This document shows, one piece after another, positions 7,215 to 15,109 of a stretch of 32,787 bases of DNA. This stretch comes from Treponema sp. (GTDB lineage Bacteria; Spirochaetota; Spirochaetia; Treponematales; Treponemataceae). Position numbers and translations under genes: made by a program. The stretch covers positions 1-32,787 of the forward strand of contig JAFSJX010000005.1 in the NCBI GenBank assembly GCA_017449285.1. The letters are read 5' to 3'. The first letter of the stretch is position 1. Every line of letters starts with the position of its first letter. Under the pieces are notes generated by a model, which was not told the origin of the DNA, searched no databases, and saw only the letters and a list, made by a program, of their open reading frames with translations.

Positions 7215-8726
7215 ATGAGCATATTTGATGATGTAAACCGCCTTGTTTCGTATGGGCTGACGACTGGGCTGATTGAAAAAGACGATGTGATTTTTGCGAA
7301 AAATCAACTTTTAATGCATTTGGGCTTGGATGGGTTTGAGACACAGGCGCAGGCAGAAGCATTGCCCGCCGTTCGTGTGGACGACCTTGAAGCCATCCTG
7401 AAAAATCTTTTGGACTATGCGGTGGCGCACGGACTTACGCAGAATGATGGCGTTGTGGCACGGGATTTGTTCGACACCAAATTGATGGGTGTTTTTGTCT
7501 CCAAGCCAAGCGAAGTGACCAAGAAATTTCGTGCGCTGTACGGACAATCTTCAAAAGCGGCGACCGATTTCTTCTATAAATTAAGCCAAGATAGCGACTA
7601 CATCCGCCGCTACAGAATCAAACGCGACCTGAAATGGAAAGCGGCGACCGAATACGGCGATTTGGACATTACGATAAATCTTTCCAAGCCCGAAAAAGAC
7701 CCCAAGGCGATTGCGGCGGCGCGGAACAGCAAGCAGTCAGGTTATCCGCAATGTCTGCTCTGTAAGGAGAACGTGGGCTACGCAGGAAGACTGAACCATC
7801 CCGCGCGCGAAAACCATCGCATCATTCCGCTTACGCTGGCGGATGAGAACTGGGGATTTCAGTATTCGCCGTATGTGTATTACAATGAGCATTGCATTGT
7901 GTTCAGTTATGAGCATACGCCCATGAAGATTTGCCACAAAACCTTTGTGCGCCTCTTGGAATTTGTGAAGCAGTTTCCGCACTACATGCTGGGAAGCAAC
8001 GCCGATTTACCGATTGTGGGCGGCTCGATTCTGACGCATGACCATTTTCAGGGTGGGGCGTATGAATTTCCGATGGCGTGCGCACCGATTGAAACGCCGT
8101 TTTCTGTGCCAGGCTTTGAAGATGTAAGCGCAGGAATCATCAAATGGCCAATGAGCGTGATTCGCATTTCTTCTGGCGACCCTGCGCGGTTGGTTGCGCT
8201 TTCTGACCATATTCTTGAAGCATGGCGCACCTACACTGACGAAGCGGCATTTATTTTTGCCGAAACCGATGGCGAGGCGCACAACACGCTCAACCCGATT
8301 GCCCGTATGCGGAACGGAAAGTTTGAGATGGATTTGGTGCTGCGGAACAACATTACCACAAAAGAGCATCCGCTGGGAGTGTACCATCCTCATGCGGAAC
8401 TGCATCACATCAAAAAAGAAAACATCGGCCTGATTGAAGTAATGGGGCTTGCGATTCTGCCCGGTCGCCTGAAGACAGAATTTGCCGACTTGGGAAAAGC
8501 AATCGTGGGCGGAAAGGACATCCGCGCGGACGAAACGCTTTCCAAACACGCCGACTGGGTAGAAGAAATCCGCGCGAAATACCCGAAGATTGATGCGGCG
8601 AATGTGGACGAAATCTTGCGCACGGAAACGGGCATTGTGTTCAGCAAGGTGCTGGAACATGCGGGCGTGTACAAACGGACGGCGGACGGCAAGGCGGCGT
8701 TCCTGCGTTTTGTAAATCAGTTGTAA
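7215..8726 (+). CDS. galT: Galactose-1-phosphate uridylyltransferase, class II
   Basis: The enzyme swaps UMP between UDP-glucose and galactose-1-phosphate in the Leloir pathway. The 503 residues match the class II (Bacillus GalT-like) family in length. Key features are CLLCKENVGYAGRLNHPARE, the active-site region GGSILTHDHFQGG with the HxHxQ histidine triad-like motif, and RNNITTKEHPLGVYHPHAELHHIKKENIGLIEVMG, where the second His cluster lies (two adjoining segments). A longer in-frame start at 7134 was rejected because it begins inside the GC-rich element and upstream of a strong promoter whose -10 ends 6 nt before ATG 7215; the protein then starts MSIFDDVNRLVSYGL as family members do. galM follows after 36 nt, so the two are probably co-transcribed. 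Confidence 0.93.
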   Translation: MSIFDDVNRLVSYGLTTGLIEKDDVIFAKNQLLMHLGLDGFETQAQAEALPAVRVDDLEAILKNLLDYAVAHGLTQNDGVVARDLFDTKLMGVFVSKPSEVTKKFRALYGQSSKAATDFFYKLSQDSDYIRRYRIKRDLKWKAATEYGDLDITINLSKPEKDPKAIAAARNSKQSGYPQCLLCKENVGYAGRLNHPARENHRIIPLTLADENWGFQYSPYVYYNEHCIVFSYEHTPMKICHKTFVRLLEFVKQFPHYMLGSNADLPIVGGSILTHDHFQGGAYEFPMACAPIETPFSVPGFEDVSAGIIKWPMSVIRISSGDPARLVALSDHILEAWRTYTDEAAFIFAETDGEAHNTLNPIARMRNGKFEMDLVLRNNITTKEHPLGVYHPHAELHHIKKENIGLIEVMGLAILPGRLKTEFADLGKAIVGGKDIRADETLSKHADWVEEIRAKYPKIDAANVDEILRTETGIVFSKVLEHAGVYKRTADGKAAFLRFVNQL

Positions 8727-8762
8727 TCACACCCAAAAAGTGGAGTTTCAAAAGGGGAACCT

Positions 8763-9785
8763 ATGGTCAAAAAAACGGAACTTGCAAAGGATATTTTTCT
8801 CTACACGGTGACGAACGGACACATGTCATTTAGTGCGATGAATCTTGGCTGTACGCTGACCAATTTGCTCGTGCCAAACAAAAATGGCGGATTGACCGAT
8901 ATTCTTTTGGGCTATGATACGCTTGCGGAATGGCGGGCGGGAACAGAAGCACACAATGCGATTGTAGGACGCGTGGCAAATCGAATCGGCGGGGCACAGT
9001 TTGTGCTTGACGGAAAGACCTATGCACTGAACAAAAATGATGGCGAAAACTGTCTGCATGGCGGATTTAATCGATTTGAAAAAATGCTGTGGCAGGGAGA
9101 GCCGATTTCTAGCGCAGAGGGAGAAGGCGTTCGGTTTATACGGACGAGTGCGGCAGAAGAACAAGGTTTTCCCGGTAATGTGCAGATAACGATAACCTAT
9201 CGGCTGACGGCGCAAAATAAACTGCTTTTGGAATACACTGCAACCACGGACGCACCTACGCCAATCAATCTGACTAACCATGCGTATTTTAACCTGAATG
9301 GTGCGGGTAACGTGCTTGGTCATCACTTGCAGTTGGATTGCGATGAGGTGCTGGAGATTGACGATAATTTAATTCCAACGGGGAGCATTTTGCCCGTTGT
9401 GGGAACGGCGTTTGATTTTCGCACGGAAAAACTGATTGGCAGGGATATTATCCAGATGGATGCGCGGATTGGTGGCGGCTATGACCATTGTTTTGTGACC
9501 CATGCGAACGAAACGGAAATGGTACGCGCGGGCAAAGTAAGGTCTGACCAAACGGGAATCTGCATGGAAATCAGCACGAACCAGCGCGGACTGCAGGTGT
9601 ACACAGGCAATTATCTTAGCGGCATACAGGGCAAAGGCGGCATGATTCATCAGAAATACGATGGCGTGTGTTTTGAGACACAGCGTTTTCCTGATGCGGT
9701 ACATCACGCGGAATTTCCAAACTGTATTCTGCAACCAGGCGAAACATACCATGCAAAGACTATGTTTTCCTTTACTCTTCACTGA
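8763..9785 (+). CDS. galM: Aldose 1-epimerase (galactose mutarotase)
   Basis: This 340-residue enzyme interconverts alpha and beta anomers of galactose or glucose, feeding the Leloir pathway next to galT. Family marks are NAIVGRVANRIGGAQF, NGENCLHGGF-like (NDGENCLHGGFNRF), the catalytic His in NLTNHAYFNLNG, and the catalytic Glu near the C-terminus in ETQRFPDAVHH. The ribosome binding site AAGGGG lies 7 nt before the ATG. No galK or galE is in the window, so the rest of the pathway must be elsewhere. Confidence 0.93.
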   Translation: MVKKTELAKDIFLYTVTNGHMSFSAMNLGCTLTNLLVPNKNGGLTDILLGYDTLAEWRAGTEAHNAIVGRVANRIGGAQFVLDGKTYALNKNDGENCLHGGFNRFEKMLWQGEPISSAEGEGVRFIRTSAAEEQGFPGNVQITITYRLTAQNKLLLEYTATTDAPTPINLTNHAYFNLNGAGNVLGHHLQLDCDEVLEIDDNLIPTGSILPVVGTAFDFRTEKLIGRDIIQMDARIGGGYDHCFVTHANETEMVRAGKVRSDQTGICMEISTNQRGLQVYTGNYLSGIQGKGGMIHQKYDGVCFETQRFPDAVHHAEFPNCILQPGETYHAKTMFSFTLH

Positions 9786-9800
9786 CTCTTTTTGCTTCTG

Positions 9801-9829
9801 TTGATTAAAGTGCCAAAGTGCATTATAAT
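9801..9829 (+). promoter_or_regulatory. Promoter of the lipoprotein gene
   Basis: TTGATT (9801-9806), 17-bp spacer and a perfect TATAAT (9824-9829) precede a roughly 58-nt leader and a GAGGAG ribosome binding site (9881-9886). Confidence 0.65.
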
Positions 9830-9893
9830 AGCACATAGTCTGCCTGATGTGGCAGCAACCTACAGATTCTTTCTGACTTAGAGGAGATAACAA

Positions 9894-10337
9894 ATGAAAA
9901 AGATTTTTGTGCTTTTGGCAGCGTGTATGCTTGCCGCAACTGCAATGATGTTTACTGGCTGTGATGAGGTTAAGGACGAAATAACCTCTGCCACTGCAAA
10001 TCAGTGGTATAAGTATAATGGTACTACTTCAACAGCTACTGCAAACGCCGGTGGAACAACTACAAATTTTAAACAGATTTATATCTATTACAGCAGTAGC
10101 GATCAAAAACTACGTGTTGTTGCTGCTCCAGAAGGTACACTGGCTTCAAGTTATTACATTAAATATGAGAAAGACTTATCTTCTTCAACATGGATGGGTG
10201 CTGTCGCTGGCGGAGCTCTTTCTGGAAAACTTACTTCAGCCTCTGATCCGACAAGTGGAAGAACAGATGTATCTAATTCTGCTAACTGGGGTAACATCGC
10301 TGAGAATGCAATTCTTGGACTGTTAGGTTTGAATTAA
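9894..10337 (+). CDS. Small predicted lipoprotein, Ser/Thr-rich
   Basis: This 147-residue protein begins with a lipoprotein signal peptide (MKKIFVLLAACMLAATA) and a lipobox ending MFTGC at residue 23. The mature part is rich in Ser, Thr, Ala and Gly, with a likely beta-strand segment FKQIYIYYSSSDQKLRVVAA. It has its own promoter, a GAGGAG ribosome binding site and a strong terminator, so it is a single-gene unit that may be well expressed. I do not recognise the family; surface or periplasmic anchoring is the only inference. Confidence 0.8.
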   Translation: MKKIFVLLAACMLAATAMMFTGCDEVKDEITSATANQWYKYNGTTSTATANAGGTTTNFKQIYIYYSSSDQKLRVVAAPEGTLASSYYIKYEKDLSSSTWMGAVAGGALSGKLTSASDPTSGRTDVSNSANWGNIAENAILGLLGLN

Positions 10338-10371
10338 TGCGGTTTTTCTGCTTTTAGTTTTATCTTATCCC

Positions 10372-10399
10372 CCGCCATCCCCGCGATGGCGGTTTTTTT
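10372..10399 (+). terminator. Rho-independent terminator of the lipoprotein gene
   Basis: A perfect 8-bp stem CCGCCATC / GATGGCGG with a 5-nt loop is followed by seven T's. Confidence 0.9.
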
Positions 10400-10530
10400 G
10401 TCCATATAGATTTTTCGTCAATCTCCGCAGTTACAAAGCACGGATTTTTTCAATCAGCAGTTGGGTAATGTCTGCCACTTAGGCAATGCATTATACAGAG
10501 AAAGAAAATTCTTTTTTGCATCGTAAAACA

Positions 10531-10615
10531 AAACTACCGTTAGTTTGTTTTTTATACAGAATAACTAACGGTAGTTAATTTAAGTTATTAAAATATACCA
10601 AACTAACGGTAGTTT
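10531..10615. repeat. Three AACKANCGNTMGTT motifs in inverted arrangement
   Basis: Copies start at 10532 (AACTACCGTTAGTT), 10563 and 10601 (both AACTAACGGTAGTT, the exact reverse complement of the first). The first and third extend to a 17-bp perfect inverted repeat. They lie between convergent genes, immediately beyond the stop of the immunophilin gene. The rest of 10400-10530 holds only a 15-codon minus-strand scrap without a start, so nothing else is called there. Confidence 0.85.
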
Positions 10616-10618
10616 GTG

Positions 10619-11662
10619 TTATTTAATGCTCGTCAGTTCAATGTCAAATGCGATATATGCGCCACCGGGAATACCTGCTTGTGGAACACCACGTGCGCCA
10701 TAAGCCAATTCTGGAGGGATAACTATCGTTCGTTTTTCTCCCACTTTCATATCCTGCACCATCAAATCAAAACCCGGAATCATCTCGCCCGCGCCAATTC
10801 TGAACGAAAGTCCTTCGTGTCCTTGCGGATGGAATCCTTTGGAAGCATCGAAAATGCTGCCGTCCTGCAAATAGCCTTGGTATTCCACGCTGGCAGTTTT
10901 ACCTTTGCCGGCTTTGTTTCCTTTGCCTTCGCTAAGAATCTTGTAATAAATACCGTTAGGAGATTTTATGCAGCCTTCGGTAAATGCGGCAAGTTGTTTT
11001 GCCTTCAGTTCTTCCGCAGTCTTTTTTGCCGTGGCTTCGCGCTCGTTCCAGTCTTTCTGGCTTGCAGTAAATTTCTTTGCTTCATTTCCCTGACGAACGA
11101 TAGTTATTTTTTTAATCGTGTCGCCCTGTTTTGTCTTGTCAACAATCTTTTGGCTTTCTGCGTCAACAACTTTGCCAAAAATCGTGTGTTTTCCGTTCAA
11201 CCATTCTGTCGGTGCAATCGTGATAAAAAACTGACTACCGTTAGTTCCTGCACCTGCATTCGCCATAGCAAGATAGCCCGGTTTATCAAAAGTCAGACCG
11301 TTCACAATCTCGTCAATAAAACGATAGCCCGGACCGCCAGCACCCGTTCCCTGCGGGTCGCCACCCTGAATCATAAAATCTTGACCGTCACCGTTCGCCT
11401 TGCTGATGACGCGGTGGAATTTGAGTCCGTCATAAAACGGCTTTCCTTTTGCTGCATCCAACGTCCCTTCTGCCAAGCCCACAAAATTCGTTACCGTAAG
11501 CGGCGTTTCCTTATAGAACAACTCCAGCAGAATTGTACCCTGCGTAGTCTCCATAATCGCAAAGATACCTTCTTTGCCTTCCAACCTCTTGTCCATGTCC
11601 TTACAACCCCCAAATGCAATCGTCAAGCAGCAGAAAACCGCCGCAAACAATGATTTTTTCAT
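10619..11662 (-). CDS. Cyclophilin-FKBP fusion peptidyl-prolyl isomerase, lipoprotein
   Basis: The 347-residue protein has a lipoprotein signal ending in AFGGC (Cys 20). A cyclophilin domain (about 33-195) follows, with [26 protein letters not shown] and [11 protein letters not shown]. Next is a charged helical linker (about 200-235). The FKBP domain (about 240-347) has [33 protein letters not shown] and IPPELAYG. It should catalyse proline isomerisation and assist folding of exported proteins at a membrane surface. Fusions in this order (CFBP, dual-family immunophilins) have, as I recall, been described from Treponema denticola and some Bacteroidetes. The start has AGGAG 6 nt upstream and an extended -10 (TGCTATATT) above it. 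Three AACKANCGNTMGTT motifs lie inside the coding sequence. Confidence 0.92.
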   Translation of the reverse strand: MKKSLFAAVFCCLTIAFGGCKDMDKRLEGKEGIFAIMETTQGTILLELFYKETPLTVTNFVGLAEGTLDAAKGKPFYDGLKFHRVISKANGDGQDFMIQGGDPQGTGAGGPGYRFIDEIVNGLTFDKPGYLAMANAGAGTNGSQFFITIAPTEWLNGKHTIFGKVVDAESQKIVDKTKQGDTIKKITIVRQGNEAKKFTASQKDWNEREATAKKTAEELKAKQLAAFTEGCIKSPNGIYYKILSEGKGNKAGKGKTASVEYQGYLQDGSIFDASKGFHPQGHEGLSFRIGAGEMIPGFDLMVQDMKVGEKRTIVIPPELAYGARGVPQAGIPGGAYIAFDIELTSIK

Positions 11663-11777
11663 ATCAAACTCCTATGAGATGATTTGAATATAGCATATTG
11701 CACAAGAATTTGCTAGCAGGATAGATTTTCACGCATAAGCGTATGTCTGTATCTGCTCAATTTCAGATGCAAGTTCT

Positions 11778-11990
11778 ATGCGGGCATTTTGTGGCATTTT
11801 GTTCAGTGCGGAAATTTTTGCGTCAGAAAATTGGATAGGAAACTATAATCTTGGATTTGGTATTCCCCTTTTTGGTTTGGAAAGTCTAAAAGCAACTATT
11901 GGTAATGTCAGTTCGTCTCAATCGTATGACATAAAAGCAGGCGGATATTTTATTCAACCTGCGTTTGGTCTAAGCATTACGATTGATTAA
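11778..11990 (+). CDS. Possible truncated outer-membrane-type protein (70 aa)
   Basis: The short frame begins with a hydrophobic stretch resembling a signal peptide end (CGILFSAEIFASENWIG) and finishes with GGYFIQPAFGLSITID, which looks like the last strand of a beta-barrel protein. There is no ribosome binding site before the ATG. A likely origin is an internally deleted barrel protein that kept its signal region and its last strands. It may be a pseudogene. Confidence 0.35.
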   Translation: MRAFCGILFSAEIFASENWIGNYNLGFGIPLFGLESLKATIGNVSSSQSYDIKAGGYFIQPAFGLSITID

Positions 11991-12134
11991 ATACAGAAAA
12001 TCGCAAAAAAAGGTATATTCTTAGCAATAATATTTCACCGACTCTAAAAACCTGCGGCCACCTATACTATATTATAAAAAAAGTGCTACTAGGATAGAAA
12101 AAAGAGAAAGACGCGAAATTTTCACTCTGACACA

Positions 12135-12163
12135 TTGACGAAAAATGTCAAAATGGATATGAT
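12135..12163 (+). promoter_or_regulatory. Promoter of fabV with overlapping inverted repeat
   Basis: TTGACG (12135-12140), 17-bp spacer and TATGAT (12158-12163) form a good sigma70-type promoter. The -35 box is one arm of an inverted repeat TTGAC-N7-GTCAA (12135-12151), a plausible operator. An 80-nt leader follows, ending in AGGAGA (12233-12238). The remainder of 11991-12134 is AT-rich and holds no gene that I can see. Confidence 0.6.
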
Positions 12164-12243
12164 AAAGTAATGCTTGCGTATTGTGGCATTCAATATTAAA
12201 ATAGAAATGATATGTGCGATGTATGTGTCGCTAGGAGATTTCA

Positions 12244-13473
12244 ATGGCTGTTATTAAACCGATGGTTCGTTCAAACATTTGTATCAATGCTCACCCGATT
12301 GGATGCGCAAAGGACACGGTGCGTCAGATTGACTATGTGCTTTCTCAGAAGGCAAAGCGCGGAATCAAGACACTCAAAGAGGGCGGAAATGGTCCCAAGA
12401 CAGTGCTGGTTCTCGGATGTTCTACCGGATACGGACTTGCAAGCCGCATTTCCGCTGCGTTTGAATACGGTGCAGATACCATTGGCGTTTCCTTTGAAAA
12501 AGAAGCGACCGAAACAAAGGGCGGTACTCCCGGCTGGTACAACAACATGCAGTTTGAAAAATCTGCAAAAGCCGCGGGTCTTAAAGCGACTACCTTTAAC
12601 GCAGACGCATACAGCGATGAATGTCGTCAGACCGTAATCGACGAAATCAAAAAATGGGGAACTAAGTTCGACCTGATTATCTACTCACTGGCTTCTCCCG
12701 TCCGCACAGACCCCGATACAAAAGTACTCTACAAATCAGTCCTAAAGCCGATTGGCGAAGTCTACAAAGGACCGTCTTTGGACATGATGACTGGAAAAAT
12801 GACCGACCTTGAGGCACAGCCTGCAAATGAAGAAGAAATCGCCAACACCGTAAAGGTTATGGGCGGCGAAGACTGGGAACGCTGGATTAAGCAACTGGGT
12901 GACGCAGACGTACTGGCAGAGGGTTGTCGCACTATTGCCTACTCATACATCGGCCCAAAACTGAGCCACGCAATCTACCGCGATGGAACGATTGGTGCCG
13001 CAAAGAAAGATTTGGAAGCCCGCGCAAAGACAATTGATGCGCAACTCAAGAAAATCGGTGGCGCAGCCTACGTCAGCGTGAACAAAGGACTGATTACCCG
13101 CTCATCCGCAGTTATTCCGATTGTCGTTCTCTATCTGGGCTGTCTCTTTAAGGTGCAGAAGGCACAGGGAAAGCACGAAGGCTGTATCGAGCAGATGGAA
13201 CGCCTCTTTGCAGAACGCCTCTACACGGGAGCAAACAACGCTGCTGGCAAAGTGCCTGTGGACGAAGAAAACCGCATCCGCATTGACGACTGGGAACTTG
13301 ACCCTGAGACCCAGAAAATCATCGACGGAAAAATGGCAAAACTCACGCAGGACACAATTTACGACGTTGTTGACTTGGACGGCATCCGCCACGACTTCCT
13401 TGCAATCAACGGCTTTGATGTGGAAGGCGTTGACTACGAGAAAGATTTGGCAAGAATGGATGTGATAGCGTAG
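12244..13473 (+). CDS. fabV: Trans-2-enoyl-CoA/ACP reductase (NADH), FabV/Ter family
   Basis: The 409-residue enzyme reduces the C2-C3 double bond of enoyl thioesters with NADH, the last step of fatty acid elongation or of acyl-CoA synthesis from crotonyl-CoA. It carries the N-terminal Rossmann loop VLVLGCSTGYGLASR, FEKSAKAAGLKATTFNADAY, IYSLASPVR, and the signature Y-x8-K in AIYRDGTIGAAKK; the T. denticola Ter enzyme is of similar length. AGGAGA lies 5 nt before the ATG. The gene ends 14 bp from a convergent esterase gene. A FabF-type synthase is encoded 1.6 kb away on the other strand, but the two are not in one operon. Confidence 0.95.
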   Translation: MAVIKPMVRSNICINAHPIGCAKDTVRQIDYVLSQKAKRGIKTLKEGGNGPKTVLVLGCSTGYGLASRISAAFEYGADTIGVSFEKEATETKGGTPGWYNNMQFEKSAKAAGLKATTFNADAYSDECRQTVIDEIKKWGTKFDLIIYSLASPVRTDPDTKVLYKSVLKPIGEVYKGPSLDMMTGKMTDLEAQPANEEEIANTVKVMGGEDWERWIKQLGDADVLAEGCRTIAYSYIGPKLSHAIYRDGTIGAAKKDLEARAKTIDAQLKKIGGAAYVSVNKGLITRSSAVIPIVVLYLGCLFKVQKAQGKHEGCIEQMERLFAERLYTGANNAAGKVPVDEENRIRIDDWELDPETQKIIDGKMAKLTQDTIYDVVDLDGIRHDFLAINGFDVEGVDYEKDLARMDVIA

Positions 13474-13487
13474 TTCTGTCTGGCTTT

Positions 13488-14375
13488 TCAGCGCACATCC
13501 TGTGCGCTCAGTATGCCGATTTCGCGCAGCCAGGGGAGCAGTTTTTTATCATTCCAGTGCTGCGCTTTCATAATGGCAGAATTTTCTTTCATGCCAAAAC
13601 CATGCCCGCCGTTTTCGTATTGCACGAAGATGTGCGGGATATTTTTTTCTGTAAGCGCGGCATCCAGTCGCACGGAGTTTTCAAAAATCACCACCGGGTC
13701 ATCGTGGCAGGCAAGCAGAAATGTGGGCGGCATATCATCGGGGATTTGCAACTCCATTGAAAACTGATTCTTTCGCTCCTCGCTTTGGTTGCGGTGCAAA
13801 AGGCTTTTGCGGGAACGCTTGTGGGCTATGTCGTCCTGCATACTGACCACAGGATAAATGGGCATGACAAAATTGGGGCGCACGCTTTCTTCCGTGTGAA
13901 TGCCCAGTTTTTCCAGTTCGCTTGTTGCGCCAAAGGCTCCCGCCATGGTCACCAGATGTCCGCCCGCACTGTAGCCGATTGCGCCGATTTTCTCTTTGTC
14001 GATATTGTATTCGTCCGCATGTTGTCGTATGTAGGCAATGGCCATCTGAATGTCTTCCAGCATGGCGGGGTGATGATGACGGTTATATGCCACCCGGTAG
14101 CGCAACACAAATGCGCTCATGCCCACGGAATTGAACCACTTCTGGGAAGCAAATCCTTCGTGAGGCATACCCAAATGATGATAACTTCCACCGGGGCAGA
14201 TAATCACCGCCGCCGTTTTCTTTCCGTCTTCACGCCGCACGACAGAGGGGTATAAAATTGTGTCGCGCACATTCGTTTCCATGCCCGCAACATCTTCCCA
14301 GAGGAAAATACGCTCTCTGGCAAACAATGAAACCAAAGAAAAAAATACAATTAGAAAAAAAACGGTCTTTTTCAT
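13488..14375 (-). CDS. Exported alpha/beta-hydrolase, esterase of the BD-FAE/acetyl-xylan esterase type
   Basis: The 295-residue protein begins with a signal peptide (KKTVFFLIVFFSLVSLFA). The hydrolase fold shows an oxyanion-hole segment CPGGSYHHLGMPHEG, the nucleophile elbow GYSAGGH, the acid region ACHDDPVV and the catalytic His in NGGHGFGM. This pattern (no HGGG, but PGGxY) is that of carbohydrate esterases and related acyl hydrolases such as BD-FAE. A periplasmic or surface role in removing acetyl or feruloyl groups from plant polysaccharides is an inference that suits a gut treponeme. It is the last gene of a minus-strand group after fabF and a small exported protein, starting 10 nt after the latter. 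Confidence 0.82.
   Translation of the reverse strand: MKKTVFFLIVFFSLVSLFARERIFLWEDVAGMETNVRDTILYPSVVRREDGKKTAAVIICPGGSYHHLGMPHEGFASQKWFNSVGMSAFVLRYRVAYNRHHHPAMLEDIQMAIAYIRQHADEYNIDKEKIGAIGYSAGGHLVTMAGAFGATSELEKLGIHTEESVRPNFVMPIYPVVSMQDDIAHKRSRKSLLHRNQSEERKNQFSMELQIPDDMPPTFLLACHDDPVVIFENSVRLDAALTEKNIPHIFVQYENGGHGFGMKENSAIMKAQHWNDKKLLPWLREIGILSAQDVR
13490..13508. other. Hairpin between convergent fabV and esterase genes
   Basis: AGCGCACA-TCC-TGTGCGCT is a perfect 8-bp inverted repeat with a 3-nt loop that overlaps the final codons of the esterase gene. It has no T-run on either strand, so it is at best a weak or factor-assisted end signal. Confidence 0.45.
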
Positions 14376-14385
14376 ACTATGCCAT

Positions 14386-15087
14386 TCATTTTACAAAAAT
14401 ATACAAATCACTGTGCATTTTTGCCGTGTTGTAGCGATACTTTTTTCCGTTGTGAGGAACTACGCCAAAAAAACGGAAATTCGTTACGGGTTCTTTCAAA
14501 ATGGAATACACCTCGTCTTCATCGGGGGCGACCTTTAGGTATGCCAAGCCAATTTTCTGCCATGAATCGATTTCTGTCTTGCGTCCGAACACATCAAATC
14601 CAATGCCCGCATCAGCAGATTCGTTTTTCAGTTTTATTTCATCCGTAAAAGCACCTGCAATCAGCATCGAATCCACCACATACGCTTCTGCATTCATCGT
14701 TGCGTCTGAAACAATGTAAACATACAGGTCATGGTTTTGTTTTGTCGCTGTAATGGTGACGGGTTCTTTTACGTTCGTAGCAATAGCAAAATGCGAATAC
14801 TTTTTGAGAACTCCTCGCCACCGTGACTTTACCTTTTTCGCTGCTCCAGGGTCTTTTAAGTTCACCGTGCCGTACAGTTCCCATCGTTCTGTTTTTTCTT
14901 GAAAAGTCGAAACCGTCACCGTGATATTGCTTTCGTGCGTCAGATTGAACACTTTGACTTCATCTCGCAGTGTTCCGGGAATTGCCGTTGCATCAATGAT
15001 AACCGCCTCTTTTTCATCAGAAGCCGATTGAGCGCACACTGCCGCGCACAGGAAAACAATCGCTCCAAAAAGCAGGAATTTCTTCAT
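14386..15087 (-). CDS. Exported protein of unknown function
   Basis: The 233-residue protein starts with a clear signal peptide (KKFLLFGAIVFLCAAVCAQ) with a probable cleavage after VCA-Q. The mature part appears to contain two similar beta-rich halves: EAVIIDATAIPGTLRDEVKV...W-x-LYGTVNLKDP...VTITATKQNHDLYVYIVS and AYVVDSMLIAGAFTDEIKL...WQKIGLAYLKVAP...NGKKYRYNTAKMHSDLYIFV. It lies 22 nt after fabF and 10 nt before the esterase gene, so the three are likely co-transcribed. A TATAAT overlaps the fabF stop codon and could add an internal promoter. I do not recognise the family; the internal duplication suggests a two-domain beta-sandwich. Confidence 0.78.
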   Translation of the reverse strand: MKKFLLFGAIVFLCAAVCAQSASDEKEAVIIDATAIPGTLRDEVKVFNLTHESNITVTVSTFQEKTERWELYGTVNLKDPGAAKKVKSRWRGVLKKYSHFAIATNVKEPVTITATKQNHDLYVYIVSDATMNAEAYVVDSMLIAGAFTDEIKLKNESADAGIGFDVFGRKTEIDSWQKIGLAYLKVAPDEDEVYSILKEPVTNFRFFGVVPHNGKKYRYNTAKMHSDLYIFVK

Positions 15088-15109
15088 TTGGTTTTGCTGC
15101 TCCCGAAGA

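Noticed and set aside
10616..11653. A 345-codon open frame on the plus strand
   Set aside because: It is antisense to the immunophilin gene, rich in Phe, Arg, Cys and Asn with no recognisable domain; the minus strand shows all cyclophilin and FKBP motifs and a ribosome binding site.
13490..13508. Hairpin as a bidirectional rho-independent terminator
   Set aside because: The stem is perfect but neither side has a T-run, so it is listed only as a hairpin.
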